DNA from: Octadecabacter sp.
Lineage (GTDB): Bacteria > Pseudomonadota > Alphaproteobacteria > Rhodobacterales > Rhodobacteraceae
Assembly: GCA_028825445.1 (NCBI GenBank)
Contig: JAPKAD010000009.1
Coordinates: forward strand, 1-64,000
DNA length: 64,000 bases
Reading direction: 5' to 3'
Shown: in pieces, positions 1-10,148 of the stretch
Layout: each line of letters begins with the position of its first letter
Numbering within the stretch: position 1 is the first letter of the stretch
Made by a program: the position numbers and the translations under genes
The notes under the pieces: model-generated
Seen by the model: the letters and a program-made list of their open reading frames with translations, nothing else
What the model was told of the DNA's origin: nothing
The model's database searches: none

Positions 1-176
1 GGAATTTCACTCCGCTGTCATACTCGCCGTAATTGATATGTTTTAGTGAATTGGCAGGGTAGATATAAAATATGCCAAGTTGTTAATGCAGTAAATATTA
101 ATTTTGATGCACTATGCAACTCCACCTTTGTGGTGAGCTATTAAAACGCTACGTGGATTATATTTGATAAAAGGTA

Positions 177-252
177 TGGTGGAGCATAGCGGGATCGAAC
201 CGCTGACCTCCTGCATGCCATGCAGGCGCTCTCCCAGCTGAGCTAATGCCCC
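177..252 (-). tRNA. tRNA-Ala (anticodon GGC)
   Basis: The minus strand folds as a full cloverleaf of 76 nt. The acceptor stem GGGGCAT pairs with ATGCTCC (one G-T pair). The D-arm contains AGCTCAGCTGGGAGAGC, the anticodon stem CCTGC/GCAGG encloses loop ATGGCAT with anticodon GGC, and the T-arm contains GGTTCGATCC. The 3' CCA is encoded. Bases and length are ordinary for bacterial tRNA-Ala(GGC). Confidence 0.97.
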
Positions 253-327
253 TAACAATAGGGTGTTTACGCCGAAGTAAATGCTGCTGGCACAGCGGGC
301 GCATAGTATCAGAGATGATTAGGCTGC

Positions 328-360
328 AGGGCGGGCGAGATCAAGGGAAAATCCCGCCCT
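328..360. repeat. Inverted repeat downstream of the FYDLN_acid gene
   Basis: AGGGCGGG (328-335) and CCCGCCCT (353-360) form an 8-bp G+C-rich stem with a 17-nt loop, about 25 bp after the stop codon of the minus-strand FYDLN_acid gene. No clear U-tract follows on either strand. It may be a Rho-independent terminator of poor quality or an mRNA 3'-end stabiliser. Confidence 0.4.
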
Positions 361-384
361 AAAACCCTAAATTTTCTTAAGGTG

Positions 385-714
385 TTAATTATCGTCACTT
401 GGAGCGGCGACATCGGCGATCTCATCCAGTGGGATGGTGTCGTCGTCCTCATCTTCGAGCACGTCATCGCCTAGACTAGACTCATTTTCGTCATCGTCAT
501 CATCATCGAGCACGAGATCGTCGTCTTCGGCCTCATTGTCTTTCGCCTTAGTTTGGGCGTCAGCAGCATCAGCGACCATGGTGCGGGTCTTGCCTGTCTC
601 CACTACAACGATTTCACCCGAGTAGGGGCTGATGATCGGATCAGCGTTCAGGTCGTAGAACCGTTTTCCGGTGGTCGGGCAGAGGCGTTTTGTGCCCCAC
701 TCTTCCTTTGGCAT
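385..714 (-). CDS. FYDLN_acid family protein (TIGR02300-like)
   Basis: A small acidic protein of 109 residues. The conserved N-terminal block contains GTKRLCPTTGKRFYDLN and ISPYSGE, the hallmark of the alphaproteobacterial FYDLN_acid family. The C-terminal half is almost wholly Asp/Glu with runs of four to six aspartates. The start at 714 (MPKEEW) is chosen because it matches the family N-terminus and is preceded by GGAAG at good spacing; the same frame is open 21 codons further upstream. The single CxxxxGK motif does not make a full zinc ribbon. No biochemical function is established for the family. It is divergent from the metallopeptidase gene. Confidence 0.9.
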   Translation of the reverse strand: MPKEEWGTKRLCPTTGKRFYDLNADPIISPYSGEIVVVETGKTRTMVADAADAQTKAKDNEAEDDDLVLDDDDDDENESSLGDDVLEDEDDDTIPLDEIADVAAPSDDN

Positions 715-821
715 TTGATCTTCCTTCAACAGCGCAGGCCACTTGGCCAGATCGTCGCCAACTGCCATAAGACACAAGTCGAGTCAAAGGCTATTGGCAC
801 GGGTAAATATGAAAGGCGGAT

Positions 822-1511
822 ATGGGACGTTTGATCCTTGAAGGCAACCCCCCTGTGGAGGTTCAGCTGCGACGGTCTGCACAGGCGCGGCGGTTGTCCC
901 TGCGAATATCGCGTTTAGACGGTCGCGCGACGTTGACGTTGCCACATCGTGTGCCGGAACGCGAAGGTCTGGCATTTCTGCGTGACCGCGAAAAGTGGTT
1001 GCGCGGACATCTGAATGCTATTGAGCCTGAGGTTCAGGTTCAGATCGGTGGTTCGGTAATGTTTCGGGGCGTTAAATTATCGTTGGTGGCTGGAGACGTC
1101 AAACGGGCGCGGTTGGTTGATGGTGCGTTGATCTTGCCTGATGATCCAGAGAAAACAGGCAAACGTGTGGAGGCATTTTTGAAATTGCAGGCTCGTGATG
1201 TTTTGGCCGATGCTTCTGATCGTTATTCGCAGGCTTTGGGTAAACCTTATGGGCGGATCAGTTTGCGTGATACGCGGTCCCGTTGGGGGTCATGTTCATC
1301 TGCTGGCGATTTAATGTATTCTTGGCGCCTCATTATGGCCCCACCAGAGGTGCTTGATTACGTTGTTGCCCACGAGGTCGCACATTTAAAGCATATGGAT
1401 CACAGTCCGCAATTTTGGGCTGCCGTTGAGCGGCTGTATCCAACGCATAAGGCTTGTCGCACATGGTTGCGCATGCACGGTGGAGTGCTGCACCGCGTTC
1501 GTTTTGATTGA
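822..1511 (+). CDS. YgjP-like (DUF45/M48-type) metal-dependent hydrolase
   Basis: A 229-residue protein of the YgjP/DUF45 family, distantly related to SprT and M48 zinc peptidases. The diagnostic segment near residues 185-200 reads VAHEVAHLKHMDHSPQFW: HExxH is present as HEVAH, and a third histidine ligand follows in the MDHS part. Upstream RDTRSRWGSCS (about 148-158) is the other conserved block of the family. No signal peptide, so it is probably cytoplasmic. The start at 822 has a purine-rich GGCGGA immediately upstream with short spacing. The physiological substrate of the family is not established. It lies 31 bp before the GntR regulator and may be co-transcribed with it. Confidence 0.88.
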   Translation: MGRLILEGNPPVEVQLRRSAQARRLSLRISRLDGRATLTLPHRVPEREGLAFLRDREKWLRGHLNAIEPEVQVQIGGSVMFRGVKLSLVAGDVKRARLVDGALILPDDPEKTGKRVEAFLKLQARDVLADASDRYSQALGKPYGRISLRDTRSRWGSCSSAGDLMYSWRLIMAPPEVLDYVVAHEVAHLKHMDHSPQFWAAVERLYPTHKACRTWLRMHGGVLHRVRFD

Positions 1512-1542
1512 CCTCTAGCTATGATACGGCCACAAACACTCT

Positions 1543-2193
1543 ATGTTGATCCAATCTGAAGCGACTAAGCCAATGGGCGCTGCCCATGACCGTGTGTACC
1601 GCGCGCTTAGATCTCGCATTATGCATGGTGAAATTGATCCTGGGCAGGCGCTTACGCTGCGTGGAATTGGTAAGGAATTTGGGGTATCAATGACGCCGGC
1701 CCGCGAAGCTGGGCGGCGGTTGATTGCAGAGGGCGCGTTGTTCTTGTCGTCATCTGGACGGGTCTCGACGCCTGAATTATCGAATGAACGAATCGAAGAA
1801 TTGGCAACATTGCGGGCTTTGTTAGAACCTGAGTTGGCTGCGCGGGCGTTGCCGCGCGCACATTTGGCGCTGATTGATCGGCTGGAAGAAATCAATAATC
1901 GTGTCGTGTCTGTAATTGCACGCCAAGATGCACCGGGATATATTCGGCTTAATCTGGAATTTCATCGCACATTATACTTAAGGGCCCAAGCGCCCGCCAT
2001 GCTCGCCATGGCAGAGACAGTTTGGCTACAACTTGGACCTACGATGTCAAAGCTATATGGTCGGTTGCGAAGAACAGAGCCACCACGAAACCATAAACTT
2101 ATCCTAGCGGCGTTAAAGGCGGGGGACGAAGCGAGTTTGAAGCTTGCTGTGCGCGCAGATGCGACGCAGGGCCTACGAATGTTAAAAGTCTAA
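1543..2193 (+). CDS. GntR-family transcriptional regulator, FCD (FadR) subfamily
   Basis: A 216-residue regulator. Residues about 10-75 form a GntR winged helix: RSRIMHGEIDPGQALTLRGI, then a recognition helix in FGVSMTPAREAGRRLI. Residues about 80-210 form an all-helical FCD ligand-binding domain with the conserved ALLEPELAARA and LEFHRTLY blocks; the histidine-containing motifs usually bind a metal and a carboxylate effector. No strong ribosome binding site precedes ATG 1543, and ATG 1573 is an alternative start. It is the nearest regulator to the TCA-cycle block. FadR-type proteins bind short palindromes of the TNGT-ACNA type, so it is a candidate (inference only) for the TGTGATCACA sites upstream of sucC and sdhC. 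Confidence 0.88.
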   Translation: MLIQSEATKPMGAAHDRVYRALRSRIMHGEIDPGQALTLRGIGKEFGVSMTPAREAGRRLIAEGALFLSSSGRVSTPELSNERIEELATLRALLEPELAARALPRAHLALIDRLEEINNRVVSVIARQDAPGYIRLNLEFHRTLYLRAQAPAMLAMAETVWLQLGPTMSKLYGRLRRTEPPRNHKLILAALKAGDEASLKLAVRADATQGLRMLKV

Positions 2194-3080
2194 ATAATAT
2201 TTTTTTCTGATAGGCAGAGATCCACACCAAAGTTTTGCGAAATTAATCTTCCTTGATGCGCATTCGTTGTGCAAGTTTTAATGTTACGGCGTATCATTTA
2301 TTTAGATTCATCATTAGCGATCGAAAAATTCAGCGCCACTTTTAGTACAATCTAGCAGTCTTTAACTAACAGATTAAAACTGAGTTGTTCGATATGGCAA
2401 GGTAATGGATTGAGTTTTCTTAGCATGTTCGTCACCTGTGTGGCGCATGGGTTTTAGCTATGTGCTGCGTCAGTCTATGCCTTCTATTTTGCTGTCATCA
2501 AGGCGGCAGTTTCAATCATGATTTGCAATATCGCTACAATCAGATGGGTTGCCATCATATCATGCATGCCCAATTAACCAAGTTAATGCACGCAGCTTAA
2601 AATGATGCACGATAGTGGCTAAAGAACGGTTACCACAATTAAAGTGTGGCCGTAGATGAGGTTTTTCAGATTGGCTAAATTGATTGCTGAAAGGTCTATA
2701 AGCACGAGGCTAAAGAGTTATAGGCGGCGAAGCTTATAGATGTTACCTCGAAAAAGTTTCTTCCGGTGCATCTACCATTTAACAAAGTATCATTTTTTAA
2801 TAATTGTGTTGTGATATAAAAATTAAATACCATTAATATCAATGATATAACATAAGGATACTGTTTAAGTATGACTTTATTAGCATATTGTTATTTCGAC
2901 CATAAAGCACAAGTATCGGCTTTAATGCACTCCACCAGATTCTGTTGAAGACGCGACGGTCATTTTTAAGCTGAGTGCATTCTTAGGCATTAAAATGCGT
3001 AAGAGTAAACGCTCGCCAGGATTGCATGAGAAGTAGGATGCACGACACTTGTGGCCAAGGCATGGTGTAGATTAAATATT
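2194..3080. other. Long A+T-rich intergenic region, no gene recognised
   Basis: About 890 bp between the GntR gene and lpd, which converge. No open frame with family resemblance and no tRNA- or riboswitch-like fold was found. The only clear signal is the terminator at its right end (3081-3114), whose U-tract lies on the plus strand. Confidence 0.5.
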
Positions 3081-3114
3081 GGGCGGGCCATTTCTGGCAC
3101 CGCCTCTTTTTCTT
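3081..3114 (+). terminator. Rho-independent terminator (U-tract on plus strand)
   Basis: GGCGGGCCA (3082-3090), loop TTTC, then TGGC-A-CCGCC (3095-3104) form a 9-bp stem with one bulged A. TCTTTTTCTT follows directly. On the plus strand this is a textbook terminator. On the minus strand the same hairpin lies about 40 nt after the lpd stop but is followed only by AATATTTAAT, so it may act in both directions with lower efficiency for lpd. Confidence 0.75.
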
Positions 3115-3146
3115 GACGTTTTATTGGTTAACTCAGCCTTAATGTA

Positions 3147-4535
3147 TTAGGCGTGGATCGCACCGTCACCGCACGCAAGTGCTGCTTCGCGCACTGCCTC
3201 TGAATATGTGGGATGCGCGTGGCAGGTCCGTGCGAGGTCTTCTGCCGACGCCCCAAATTCCATTGCCACACAGATTTCATGGATCAAATCACCTGCCATT
3301 GGGCCGATGATATGTGCGCCAAGAATCCGGTCGGTTACTTTATCTGCAAGAATTTTTACAAATCCGTCGCTTGCGAAATTCGCCTTGGCGCGTCCGTTGC
3401 CCATAAAGCTGAACTTGCCGACTTTATAGTCTTGACCGTCTTCTTTTAGCTGCTCTTCGTTTTTGCCGACATTTGCAACCTCAGGGTGGGTGTAAATGAC
3501 ACCAGGTATAACGCGATAGTTAACATGTGGCTTTTGCCCTGCGAGGCCTTCGGCGCAGGCCATGCCTTCGTCTTCGGCTTTGTGGGCCAACATTGGTCCA
3601 TCGATGCAATCACCAAGCGCATAAATGCCATTAATGTTAGTTTTATAATGGCTGTCTGTTTTGATTTGCCCACGCTCTGATATCTCAACTCCAAGTTCAG
3701 TAAGCCCTAGCCCATCAGTATAGGGGCGCCGCCCTGTTGAAACCAAAACTGTATCGGCATCAAGAGTGTGTTCGCTGTCGTCTTTGCGAAGTTTGTAGGC
3801 GACTGAGGTTTTGTTGTTCTTGCGTTCTACACCCTGGACAGCAGCGCCCATTATAAATTTAAGCCCTTGTTTAGCGAGAATTTTTTTAAATCCTTTTTGT
3901 ATTTCGGCGTCCATACCAGGAGTGATGGTATCGAGGAACTCAATCACCGTGACATCAGCGCCGAGGCGTTTGTAAACTGAACCCAGTTCAAGCCCAATCA
4001 CACCCGCACCAATAACGATCAATTTTTTTGGGATTTTGGCCAGTTCGAGCGCGCCTGTTGAAGAGACGATATTTTCTTCGTCAATTTTAACGCCCTTAAG
4101 CGATGACACTTCGGAGCCGGAAGCAATGATGATGTTCTTGGCGTCATGCAGATCATCACCGACCTTCACTTTTCCTATTTCAGGGATTGAACCCCATCCC
4201 TTGAGCCAATCTATCTTGTTCTTTTTAAATAGAAATTCGATGCCTTTGGTGTTCGTCGCGATGGTGTCATTTTTATACGACATCATCTGTTTCCAATCGA
4301 CTGACTGCGTTTTTCCTTTAAGGCCCATGGCAGCAAAATTATGTTCTGCCTCGTGCAGCATGTGAGTCGCGTGCAGGAGCGCTTTGGACGGTATGCAGCC
4401 GATATTCAAACAGGTACCACCAAGTGTATCACGGCCTTCAACAACAGCAGTTTTTAGACCTAATTGCGCGCAACGAATGGCGCAAACGTAGCCTCCGGGA
4501 CCGGATCCAATGATGATGACGTCGTAACTAGACAT
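3147..4535 (-). CDS. lpd: Dihydrolipoyl dehydrogenase (E3)
   Basis: A 462-residue flavoprotein disulfide reductase that reoxidises the dihydrolipoyl groups of 2-oxo-acid dehydrogenase complexes with NAD+. Visible features: FAD-binding GSGPGG (10-15), redox-active disulfide C42/C47 in [13 protein letters not shown], a second nucleotide-binding [10 protein letters not shown] (about 177-186), and the C-terminal catalytic H441/E446 dyad in HPTYSE. Length is normal. The start at 4535 follows AAGGA at 8-nt spacing. It is the distal gene of the suc block, after sucA, sucB and the MAPEG gene, so it most likely serves the 2-oxoglutarate dehydrogenase complex. Confidence 0.97.
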   Translation of the reverse strand: MSSYDVIIIGSGPGGYVCAIRCAQLGLKTAVVEGRDTLGGTCLNIGCIPSKALLHATHMLHEAEHNFAAMGLKGKTQSVDWKQMMSYKNDTIATNTKGIEFLFKKNKIDWLKGWGSIPEIGKVKVGDDLHDAKNIIIASGSEVSSLKGVKIDEENIVSSTGALELAKIPKKLIVIGAGVIGLELGSVYKRLGADVTVIEFLDTITPGMDAEIQKGFKKILAKQGLKFIMGAAVQGVERKNNKTSVAYKLRKDDSEHTLDADTVLVSTGRRPYTDGLGLTELGVEISERGQIKTDSHYKTNINGIYALGDCIDGPMLAHKAEDEGMACAEGLAGQKPHVNYRVIPGVIYTHPEVANVGKNEEQLKEDGQDYKVGKFSFMGNGRAKANFASDGFVKILADKVTDRILGAHIIGPMAGDLIHEICVAMEFGASAEDLARTCHAHPTYSEAVREAALACGDGAIHA

Positions 4536-4630
4536 AAGAAATTCCTTAAAGTTTTAGGCGGATCATTTGGAGGCACTCTAAGCTTAGATAGCGCGTACAC
4601 AAGCAGTACACATTCTATAAGTAGCCGGAC

Positions 4631-5044
4631 TTAAATAAATGTAGATATAATCATTGCTAGGGTCGCACCGAAGCCGATAAACCAAATATAGCTACGCCAT
4701 GGGCTAAGGCCAAAGTAATAGGCAGGGATATATGCGATTCTCGAAATTAGGTATACATATGCGCAGCCTGCGGTTAAAGCATTGTTTTGGCTTGACATTT
4801 GTACGACGACGACGGCCAGAGTGAAGAGAATTAGTGCCTCAAAATGGTTGTTCATCGCTCGTGCAAGGCGGCCTGTCTTAGGAGAAAGCTGTTCGAATAT
4901 AGTTTTGCCTTCCATGCTGTCAGGGTCGCGCGCCGACATGGTTTTGATGGAGCCTAGCTCAAGGTTTGCAGGGATTGCCATGATGGCGAATTGTAGCGCT
5001 TGAAGAAGACCTGCGAGGGCGAGGATTGTGAGTTCTGGGGTCAT
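4631..5044 (-). CDS. MAPEG-family membrane protein
   Basis: A 137-residue integral membrane protein with four predicted hydrophobic helices. The order is an N-terminal TM (ELTILALAGLLQALQFAIMA), a loop with LELGSIKTMSARD and GRLARAMNNHFEAL, then TM2-TM4 (ALILFTLAVVVVQM, AYVYLISRIAYIPAYYFG, YIWFIGFGATLAMIISTF). The RAxxNHFEA and RIAYIPAYY patterns are typical of bacterial MAPEG (eicosanoid/glutathione metabolism) proteins. Start 5044 (MTPEL) is preferred because it matches family N-termini, although its ribosome binding site is weak; the frame stays open to 5218. Its role next to 2-oxoglutarate dehydrogenase genes is unknown. Confidence 0.85.
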   Translation of the reverse strand: MTPELTILALAGLLQALQFAIMAIPANLELGSIKTMSARDPDSMEGKTIFEQLSPKTGRLARAMNNHFEALILFTLAVVVVQMSSQNNALTAGCAYVYLISRIAYIPAYYFGLSPWRSYIWFIGFGATLAMIISTFI

Positions 5045-5590
5045 GCGGCGGCTTTCACGGTGCGGGCAATGCATTTGGCTTTTTTTTGTTGGAAGCTGGC
5101 TTTGCAGGGGGATGGGTGGGTGGCGAAAGTGGAGCATATTGAGTGCGCGAGTTCGCGCCTGCTGTTGAGGCTGAGCGTGAAGGGCCGATGGCTCAGAAGT
5201 TTGGGATGCTTGACGCATTCAAACGGGACCTGCACGTAAATTTTCAAAATTTGGTGATAAAGTTTGACCGTAATGAGACGGAAAATAGGCGTGATGTAAA
5301 TGACGGCACGAGTGAAGCTCAGCTGCTTAAACACAAAATCGTTGAAACGACTGTAGAGGGTGTTTGTAAGATAGTCGATCTGGTGAAATTTAATCGGCAT
5401 TAAGCGCAATCGATGGAGCATCATGCCGGCCATTAGATGTCAGTAGTGGCTTGTTTAAAATAGTGGATGAGATCTGAATCAATGAGGGACAGTCACCACC
5501 GAAACCTCGCCTAGTAAGGGCGAAGTGACTTGGCAAATAAAATTCCCGGCGGGCAGTGATGGAAATGGTGTAAATCATGCGATGAACCCG
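5045..5590. other. 546-bp gap between sucB and the MAPEG gene, no supported gene
   Basis: Overlapping frames are open on both strands (minus 5041-5433, 130 codons; plus 5143-5403, 86 codons). Neither resembles a family I know, and neither has a good ribosome binding site. Base composition is patchy, with a G+C-rich part at 5041-5190. It may be a decayed gene. Confidence 0.45.
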
Positions 5591-7117
5591 TTACAGGTCC
5601 ATTAACAAGCGACGTGGATCTTCAAGTGCTTCTTTAACGCGCACCAAGAATGTCACTGCGCCTTTACCGTCTACTATTCGATGATCGTAGCTGAGGGCGA
5701 GGTACATCATTGGGCGGATTACGATTTCGCCTTTGATAGCCATGGGGCGGTCCTGGATTTTATGCATGCCGAGTATGCCCGACTGTGGCGGGTTTAGAAT
5801 TGGTGATGACATCAGAGATCCGTAGACGCCGCCGTTGGATATCGTGAATGTGCCACCCTGCATTTCGGCCATGGTCAGCTTGCCGTCGCGTGCTTTTGCA
5901 CCCATTGTAGCAATGGCTTTTTCGATAACCGCGAATGACATCTGGTCAGCGTCATTGATGACGGGAACAACTAGGCCTGTTGGCGTACCTGCAGCGATAC
6001 CCATGTTGACGTATTTCTTGTAAATCACATCGGTGCCGTCGATTTCTGCATTAACTTCAGGTACTTCGTTTAGAGCATGGACGCAGGCTTTAGTGAAAAA
6101 TGACATAAAGCCAAGCTTTACACCATGCTTTTGTAGGAACAAGTCCTTGTACTCGTTGCGTAAAGCCATGACTTCAGTCATGTCGACCTCGTTGTAGGTG
6201 GTCAGCATAGCGGCGGAATTTTGGGACTCTTTGAGCCGGCGTGCGATAGTCTGTCGCAGGCGAGTCATTTTAACGCGTTCTTCACGAGCATTTTGCACAG
6301 GTGCACGCAAATTTGATTTGGGTGGTGCAGCTGAAACCATAGCTGGCGAGGGTGCTGCAAGTGCCTTAAGTACGTCTTCTTTCATGATGCGGCCATTTTT
6401 ACCGGTACCTTCAATATTAGTGAGGTGGTTTTCCTCCATTAATTTCTTGGCGCTGGGCGCGTCTTCGACATCTTTGGATGTGGACACAGCAGCGGATATT
6501 GTTGCAGGTGCGGGGGCAGCTGATGCTGACGCATTTGTGGACATAACAGCAAGCTTGCCACCTGCCTTAACGGTTGAGCCTTCTTGGGCGAGCAATTTGG
6601 TCATCACGCCTGCTGCTGGTGCTGGGACTTCAACGCTAACTTTGTCAGTTTCAAGCTCGCAAAGCATTTCGTCGGCTTCAAACGCTTCGCCCACACTCTT
6701 AAACCACGTGGAGATGGTCGCTTCTGACACGGATTCACCAAGGGTAGGGACCATGATGTCCATGTAGGCACCATTGTTGTTGTCGCCAGATTTAGAGGCT
6801 TCTGCTTCGGCCTTTGCGGTGGGTAGTTCTTTAGCCTTAAGTACATCTTCATTATTATTCGATTTTTCTGGAGTCGCTTCGTTACCTTCACTGATCTGCG
6901 CGAGTAGGGCATCAACGCCAACGGTGTCGCCTTCGGCGGCGACGATTTCGGACAGGGTGCCAGCGATGGGGGCAGGTACCTCGACCGTAACTTTATCCGT
7001 CTCAAGTTCGCATAACATCTCATCGATGGCGACGGTATCACCAGGCTTTTTAAACCATGTTGCAACTGTTGCTTCGCTGACGCTTTCGCCAAGGGTGGGG
7101 ACGCGGACTTCGGTCAT
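5591..7117 (-). CDS. sucB: 2-oxoglutarate dehydrogenase E2, dihydrolipoyllysine succinyltransferase, with two lipoyl domains
   Basis: Transfers the succinyl group from E1-bound intermediate to CoA in the 2-oxoglutarate dehydrogenase complex. The 508 residues contain lipoyl domain 1 (1-77, ETDKV with lipoyl K42), an Ala/Glu/Asn linker, lipoyl domain 2 (119-193, ETDKV with K159), a second linker, a peripheral-subunit-binding domain (about 220-255, [14 protein letters not shown]) and the catalytic domain (275-508). The catalytic motif is SYDHRIVDG with H479. Many SucB proteins, such as the E. coli one of about 405 residues, have a single lipoyl domain; here the domain is duplicated ([12 protein letters not shown] occurs twice). 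sucA stop and sucB start overlap as TAATG, indicating translational coupling. Confidence 0.97.
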   Translation of the reverse strand: MTEVRVPTLGESVSEATVATWFKKPGDTVAIDEMLCELETDKVTVEVPAPIAGTLSEIVAAEGDTVGVDALLAQISEGNEATPEKSNNNEDVLKAKELPTAKAEAEASKSGDNNNGAYMDIMVPTLGESVSEATISTWFKSVGEAFEADEMLCELETDKVSVEVPAPAAGVMTKLLAQEGSTVKAGGKLAVMSTNASASAAPAPATISAAVSTSKDVEDAPSAKKLMEENHLTNIEGTGKNGRIMKEDVLKALAAPSPAMVSAAPPKSNLRAPVQNAREERVKMTRLRQTIARRLKESQNSAAMLTTYNEVDMTEVMALRNEYKDLFLQKHGVKLGFMSFFTKACVHALNEVPEVNAEIDGTDVIYKKYVNMGIAAGTPTGLVVPVINDADQMSFAVIEKAIATMGAKARDGKLTMAEMQGGTFTISNGGVYGSLMSSPILNPPQSGILGMHKIQDRPMAIKGEIVIRPMMYLALSYDHRIVDGKGAVTFLVRVKEALEDPRRLLMDL

Positions 7118-10077
7118 TATACTGATCCTTTAACGGTAAGCGCATCGTCAACGAGTGCGGTTTGTTCTGCTTTATGGCGCGACGCGAGGCCCGTTGCAGG
7201 GGATGCTGCGGCGGTGCGGCCAGCGTATTTCGGGCGTGAATGTTTGGCCTGAATGCGGGTCAGGACCCACTCAATATTAGGTTCCATAAACGACCACCCA
7301 CCTTGGTTTTTGGGTTCTTCCTGACACCATACCATCTGCGCGTTTTTAAAGCGTTCAAGTTCCTTCACAGCGGACTGAGCGGGGAACGGATAGAACTGTT
7401 CAAAGCGCATGATGTAGACGTCATCAAGGCCACGTTCGTCGCGTTCTTCTAACAAGTCAAAATAAACTTTACCAGAACACATGACAACGCGTTTGATTTT
7501 GTCATCTAGCTGCAGCTTGGTGCTGGAATTGCCATGTTGCGCATCGTCCCAAAGCACACGGTGGAAGGATGACCCTTCTTGGAATTCGTCAGCCTTTGAC
7601 ACTGCCATCTTATGACGCAGAAGTGATTTTGGCGTCATCATGATCAGTGGTTTGCGGTAGCTGCGATGCAATTGGCGGCGCAGGACGTGGAAATAGTTGG
7701 CCGGCGTTGTGCAATTTGCCACGATCCAGTTGTCGCCTCCGCACATGGTTAAAAAACGTTCAAGGCGCGAGGACGAATGTTCTGGTCCTTGACCTTCGTA
7801 GCCGTGGGGCAGTAGGCAAACTAGGCCAGACATGCGCAGCCATTTAGATTCACCAGAGCTGATAAACTGGTCAAACATAATCTGAGCACCGTTGGCAAAA
7901 TCGCCAAATTGTGCTTCCCAGAGGGTTAGCGCATTGGGTTCAGCAAGGCTGTAGCCGTATTCAAACCCGAGGACTGCATATTCCGACAACATGGAGTCTA
8001 TGACTTCGTAGTTGCCCTGACCTTCTCGGATGTTGTTCAGTGGATAGTAGCGTTCTTCAGTGTCTTGATTGACCAATGCTGAATGACGCTGCGAAAATGT
8101 ACCGCGTGCAGAATCTTGACCGGAAAGACGAACAGGGTAGCCTTCCGTCAGGAGTGAGCCGAAGGCAAGTGCTTCACCAGTGGCCCAGTCTAAACCTTCG
8201 CCTGCTTCAAACATCTTTGCTTTCGCCGCAAAAATGCGACTTAAGGTTTTGTGCATTGGGAAATCATCTGGTGCGGTTGTCAGTGCCCTGCCAATTTCAT
8301 CAAAAGTCTCTTTTTTGATCCATGTTTTGCCGCGTTGGTATTTGTCTTTCTCGAGTTTATCCAGGTGTGACCATTTTCCATCGAGCCAATCAGCCTTATT
8401 GGGTTTGTAATCCGTTCCAGCATCAAATTCATTTGAAAGGTAGGTCTGGAATTCCTCTTTCATACCCTCAATCTCGCCCTCCGGTACAAGACCATCTTTC
8501 ACGAGGCAATTTGTATAGAGCGTCAACGTGGTCTTTTGTTGTTTGATCTTTTTATACATCACCGGGTTGGTGAACATTGGCTCGTCACCTTCGTTGTGGC
8601 CAAAGCGGCGATAGCAAATGATGTCAAGGACTACGTCTTTGTGGAACTTTTGACGGAATTCTGTGGCTACTCGGGCGGCGTGCACCACCGCTTCTGGATC
8701 GTCACCGTTAACGTGAAAAATAGGTGCTTCGACCATTAATGCGATGTCGGTTGGGTAAGGTGACGAGCGGCTGAAGTGTGGCGCGGTGGTGAAACCGATT
8801 TGGTTATTAACTACGATGTGCATGGTGCCGCCAGTGCGGTGCCCGCGCAGACCGGACAAGCCGAAACCTTCGGCCACAACGCCTTGGCCCGCAAATGCGG
8901 CATCGCCGTGCAACAGGATTGCCATGGATTGCGTGCGAGACTTATCGTTCTGTTGATCCTGCTTGGCACGCACTTTACCCAGCACAACAGGGTTCACGGC
9001 CTCAAGGTGGGATGGATTCGCGGTCAGTGAAAGGTGGACTGAATTGCCATCAAATTCACGATCAGATGATGCGCCAAGGTGGTATTTTACATCGCCGGAT
9101 CCGTCGACGTCTTCAGGGCTGGAGGATCCCCCTTGAAATTCGTTGAAGATCGCGCGGTAGGGTTTTTTCAGCACATTGGCGAGCACACTAAGACGGCCAC
9201 GGTGGGGCATGCCGATTACGATGTCGCGAAGACCAAGCTGCCCACCGCGTTTAATGATTTGCTCCATTGCTGGTATCAAGCTTTCGCCACCGTCCAGACC
9301 AAACCTTTTGGTGCCCATGTATTTAACATGCAAGAATTTTTCAAAACCTTCGGCCTGAACAAGGCTGTTTAAAATCGCTTTACGTCCTTGCTTTGTGAAC
9401 GTGATTTCTTTACCTAAACCCTCTATCCGTTCTTTCAGCCATGCGGCTTCTTGAGGGTTGGAAATGTGCATGTATTGCAGCGCAAAAGTACTGCAATATG
9501 TACGTTGCACGATTGCAAGGATATCTTTCATTGACGCAACTTCGAGTCCAAGCACATTATCTATAAATATTGGGCGATCCATGTCTGAAGGCTTGAAGCC
9601 GTAGGTTGCAGGATCCAGTTCGGGGTGCGGAATTTCGTCGCGCATGCCAAGTGGGTCAAGGTCTGCTACAAGATGCCCTCTGATCCGATAGGCGCGAATG
9701 ATCATCAGTGCTCGGATCGAATCCAACACTGCATTGCGGATCTGTTCTTCGGATACCTCAACGCCTTTGGACACTGCTTTATCTTTGATCTTTTGGCCAG
9801 CAGCCTCAGGCTCTGCAGCCCACTGACCATCCAGTGCCGCCGTTAGATCATCGTTCGGAATGGGGGGCCAATCTTTCCGCGCCCAAGATGGGCCAGCAGC
9901 CTCAGCCTTAGCATCTGCAGGCGCATCGTCTAATGACTTGAAAAACGCATGCCAGCTTTCATCTACAGCATTTGGATCATCCGCATGCTTTGCATAAAGC
10001 TGTTCGATATATTCTGCGTTATGGCCTTGCATGAAGGACAATGCGTGAAATTGGTCATTGGAAGATTGTTCAGTCAT
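7117..10077 (-). CDS. sucA: 2-oxoglutarate dehydrogenase E1 component
   Basis: Thiamine-diphosphate-dependent decarboxylase of the 2-oxoglutarate dehydrogenase complex, 986 residues. Recognisable blocks: an N-terminal E2-binding segment ([22 protein letters not shown]), [36 protein letters not shown], the ThDP/Mg block [22 protein letters not shown], and the transketolase-like C-terminal half with [14 protein letters not shown] and MTPKSLLRH. The frame is open to 10110, but ATG 10077 is preferred: it is preceded by AAGGTG and gives the usual MTEQSxNDxFH N-terminus. The gene lies after a terminator-like hairpin behind sucD, so it probably depends on read-through or its own promoter. It is coupled to sucB by a 1-nt overlap. 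Confidence 0.97.
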   Translation of the reverse strand: MTEQSSNDQFHALSFMQGHNAEYIEQLYAKHADDPNAVDESWHAFFKSLDDAPADAKAEAAGPSWARKDWPPIPNDDLTAALDGQWAAEPEAAGQKIKDKAVSKGVEVSEEQIRNAVLDSIRALMIIRAYRIRGHLVADLDPLGMRDEIPHPELDPATYGFKPSDMDRPIFIDNVLGLEVASMKDILAIVQRTYCSTFALQYMHISNPQEAAWLKERIEGLGKEITFTKQGRKAILNSLVQAEGFEKFLHVKYMGTKRFGLDGGESLIPAMEQIIKRGGQLGLRDIVIGMPHRGRLSVLANVLKKPYRAIFNEFQGGSSSPEDVDGSGDVKYHLGASSDREFDGNSVHLSLTANPSHLEAVNPVVLGKVRAKQDQQNDKSRTQSMAILLHGDAAFAGQGVVAEGFGLSGLRGHRTGGTMHIVVNNQIGFTTAPHFSRSSPYPTDIALMVEAPIFHVNGDDPEAVVHAARVATEFRQKFHKDVVLDIICYRRFGHNEGDEPMFTNPVMYKKIKQQKTTLTLYTNCLVKDGLVPEGEIEGMKEEFQTYLSNEFDAGTDYKPNKADWLDGKWSHLDKLEKDKYQRGKTWIKKETFDEIGRALTTAPDDFPMHKTLSRIFAAKAKMFEAGEGLDWATGEALAFGSLLTEGYPVRLSGQDSARGTFSQRHSALVNQDTEERYYPLNNIREGQGNYEVIDSMLSEYAVLGFEYGYSLAEPNALTLWEAQFGDFANGAQIMFDQFISSGESKWLRMSGLVCLLPHGYEGQGPEHSSSRLERFLTMCGGDNWIVANCTTPANYFHVLRRQLHRSYRKPLIMMTPKSLLRHKMAVSKADEFQEGSSFHRVLWDDAQHGNSSTKLQLDDKIKRVVMCSGKVYFDLLEERDERGLDDVYIMRFEQFYPFPAQSAVKELERFKNAQMVWCQEEPKNQGGWSFMEPNIEWVLTRIQAKHSRPKYAGRTAAASPATGLASRHKAEQTALVDDALTVKGSV

Positions 10078-10148
10078 TTCGGCACCTTGGTCAGAAACGG
10101 GGACGGGCAAATGGGCGTTTGTACTGCGGAGTGTGCAAGTTTCACGGA

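Noticed and set aside
434-625. Serine-rich plus-strand frame of 63 codons
   Set aside because: It is the antisense of the Asp/Glu-rich tail of the FYDLN_acid protein; GAT/GAC repeats read backwards as Ser codons.
5041-5433. 130-codon minus-strand frame between sucB and the MAPEG gene
   Set aside because: No recognisable family, no good ribosome binding site and competing open frames on both strands; overlaps the likely MAPEG start.
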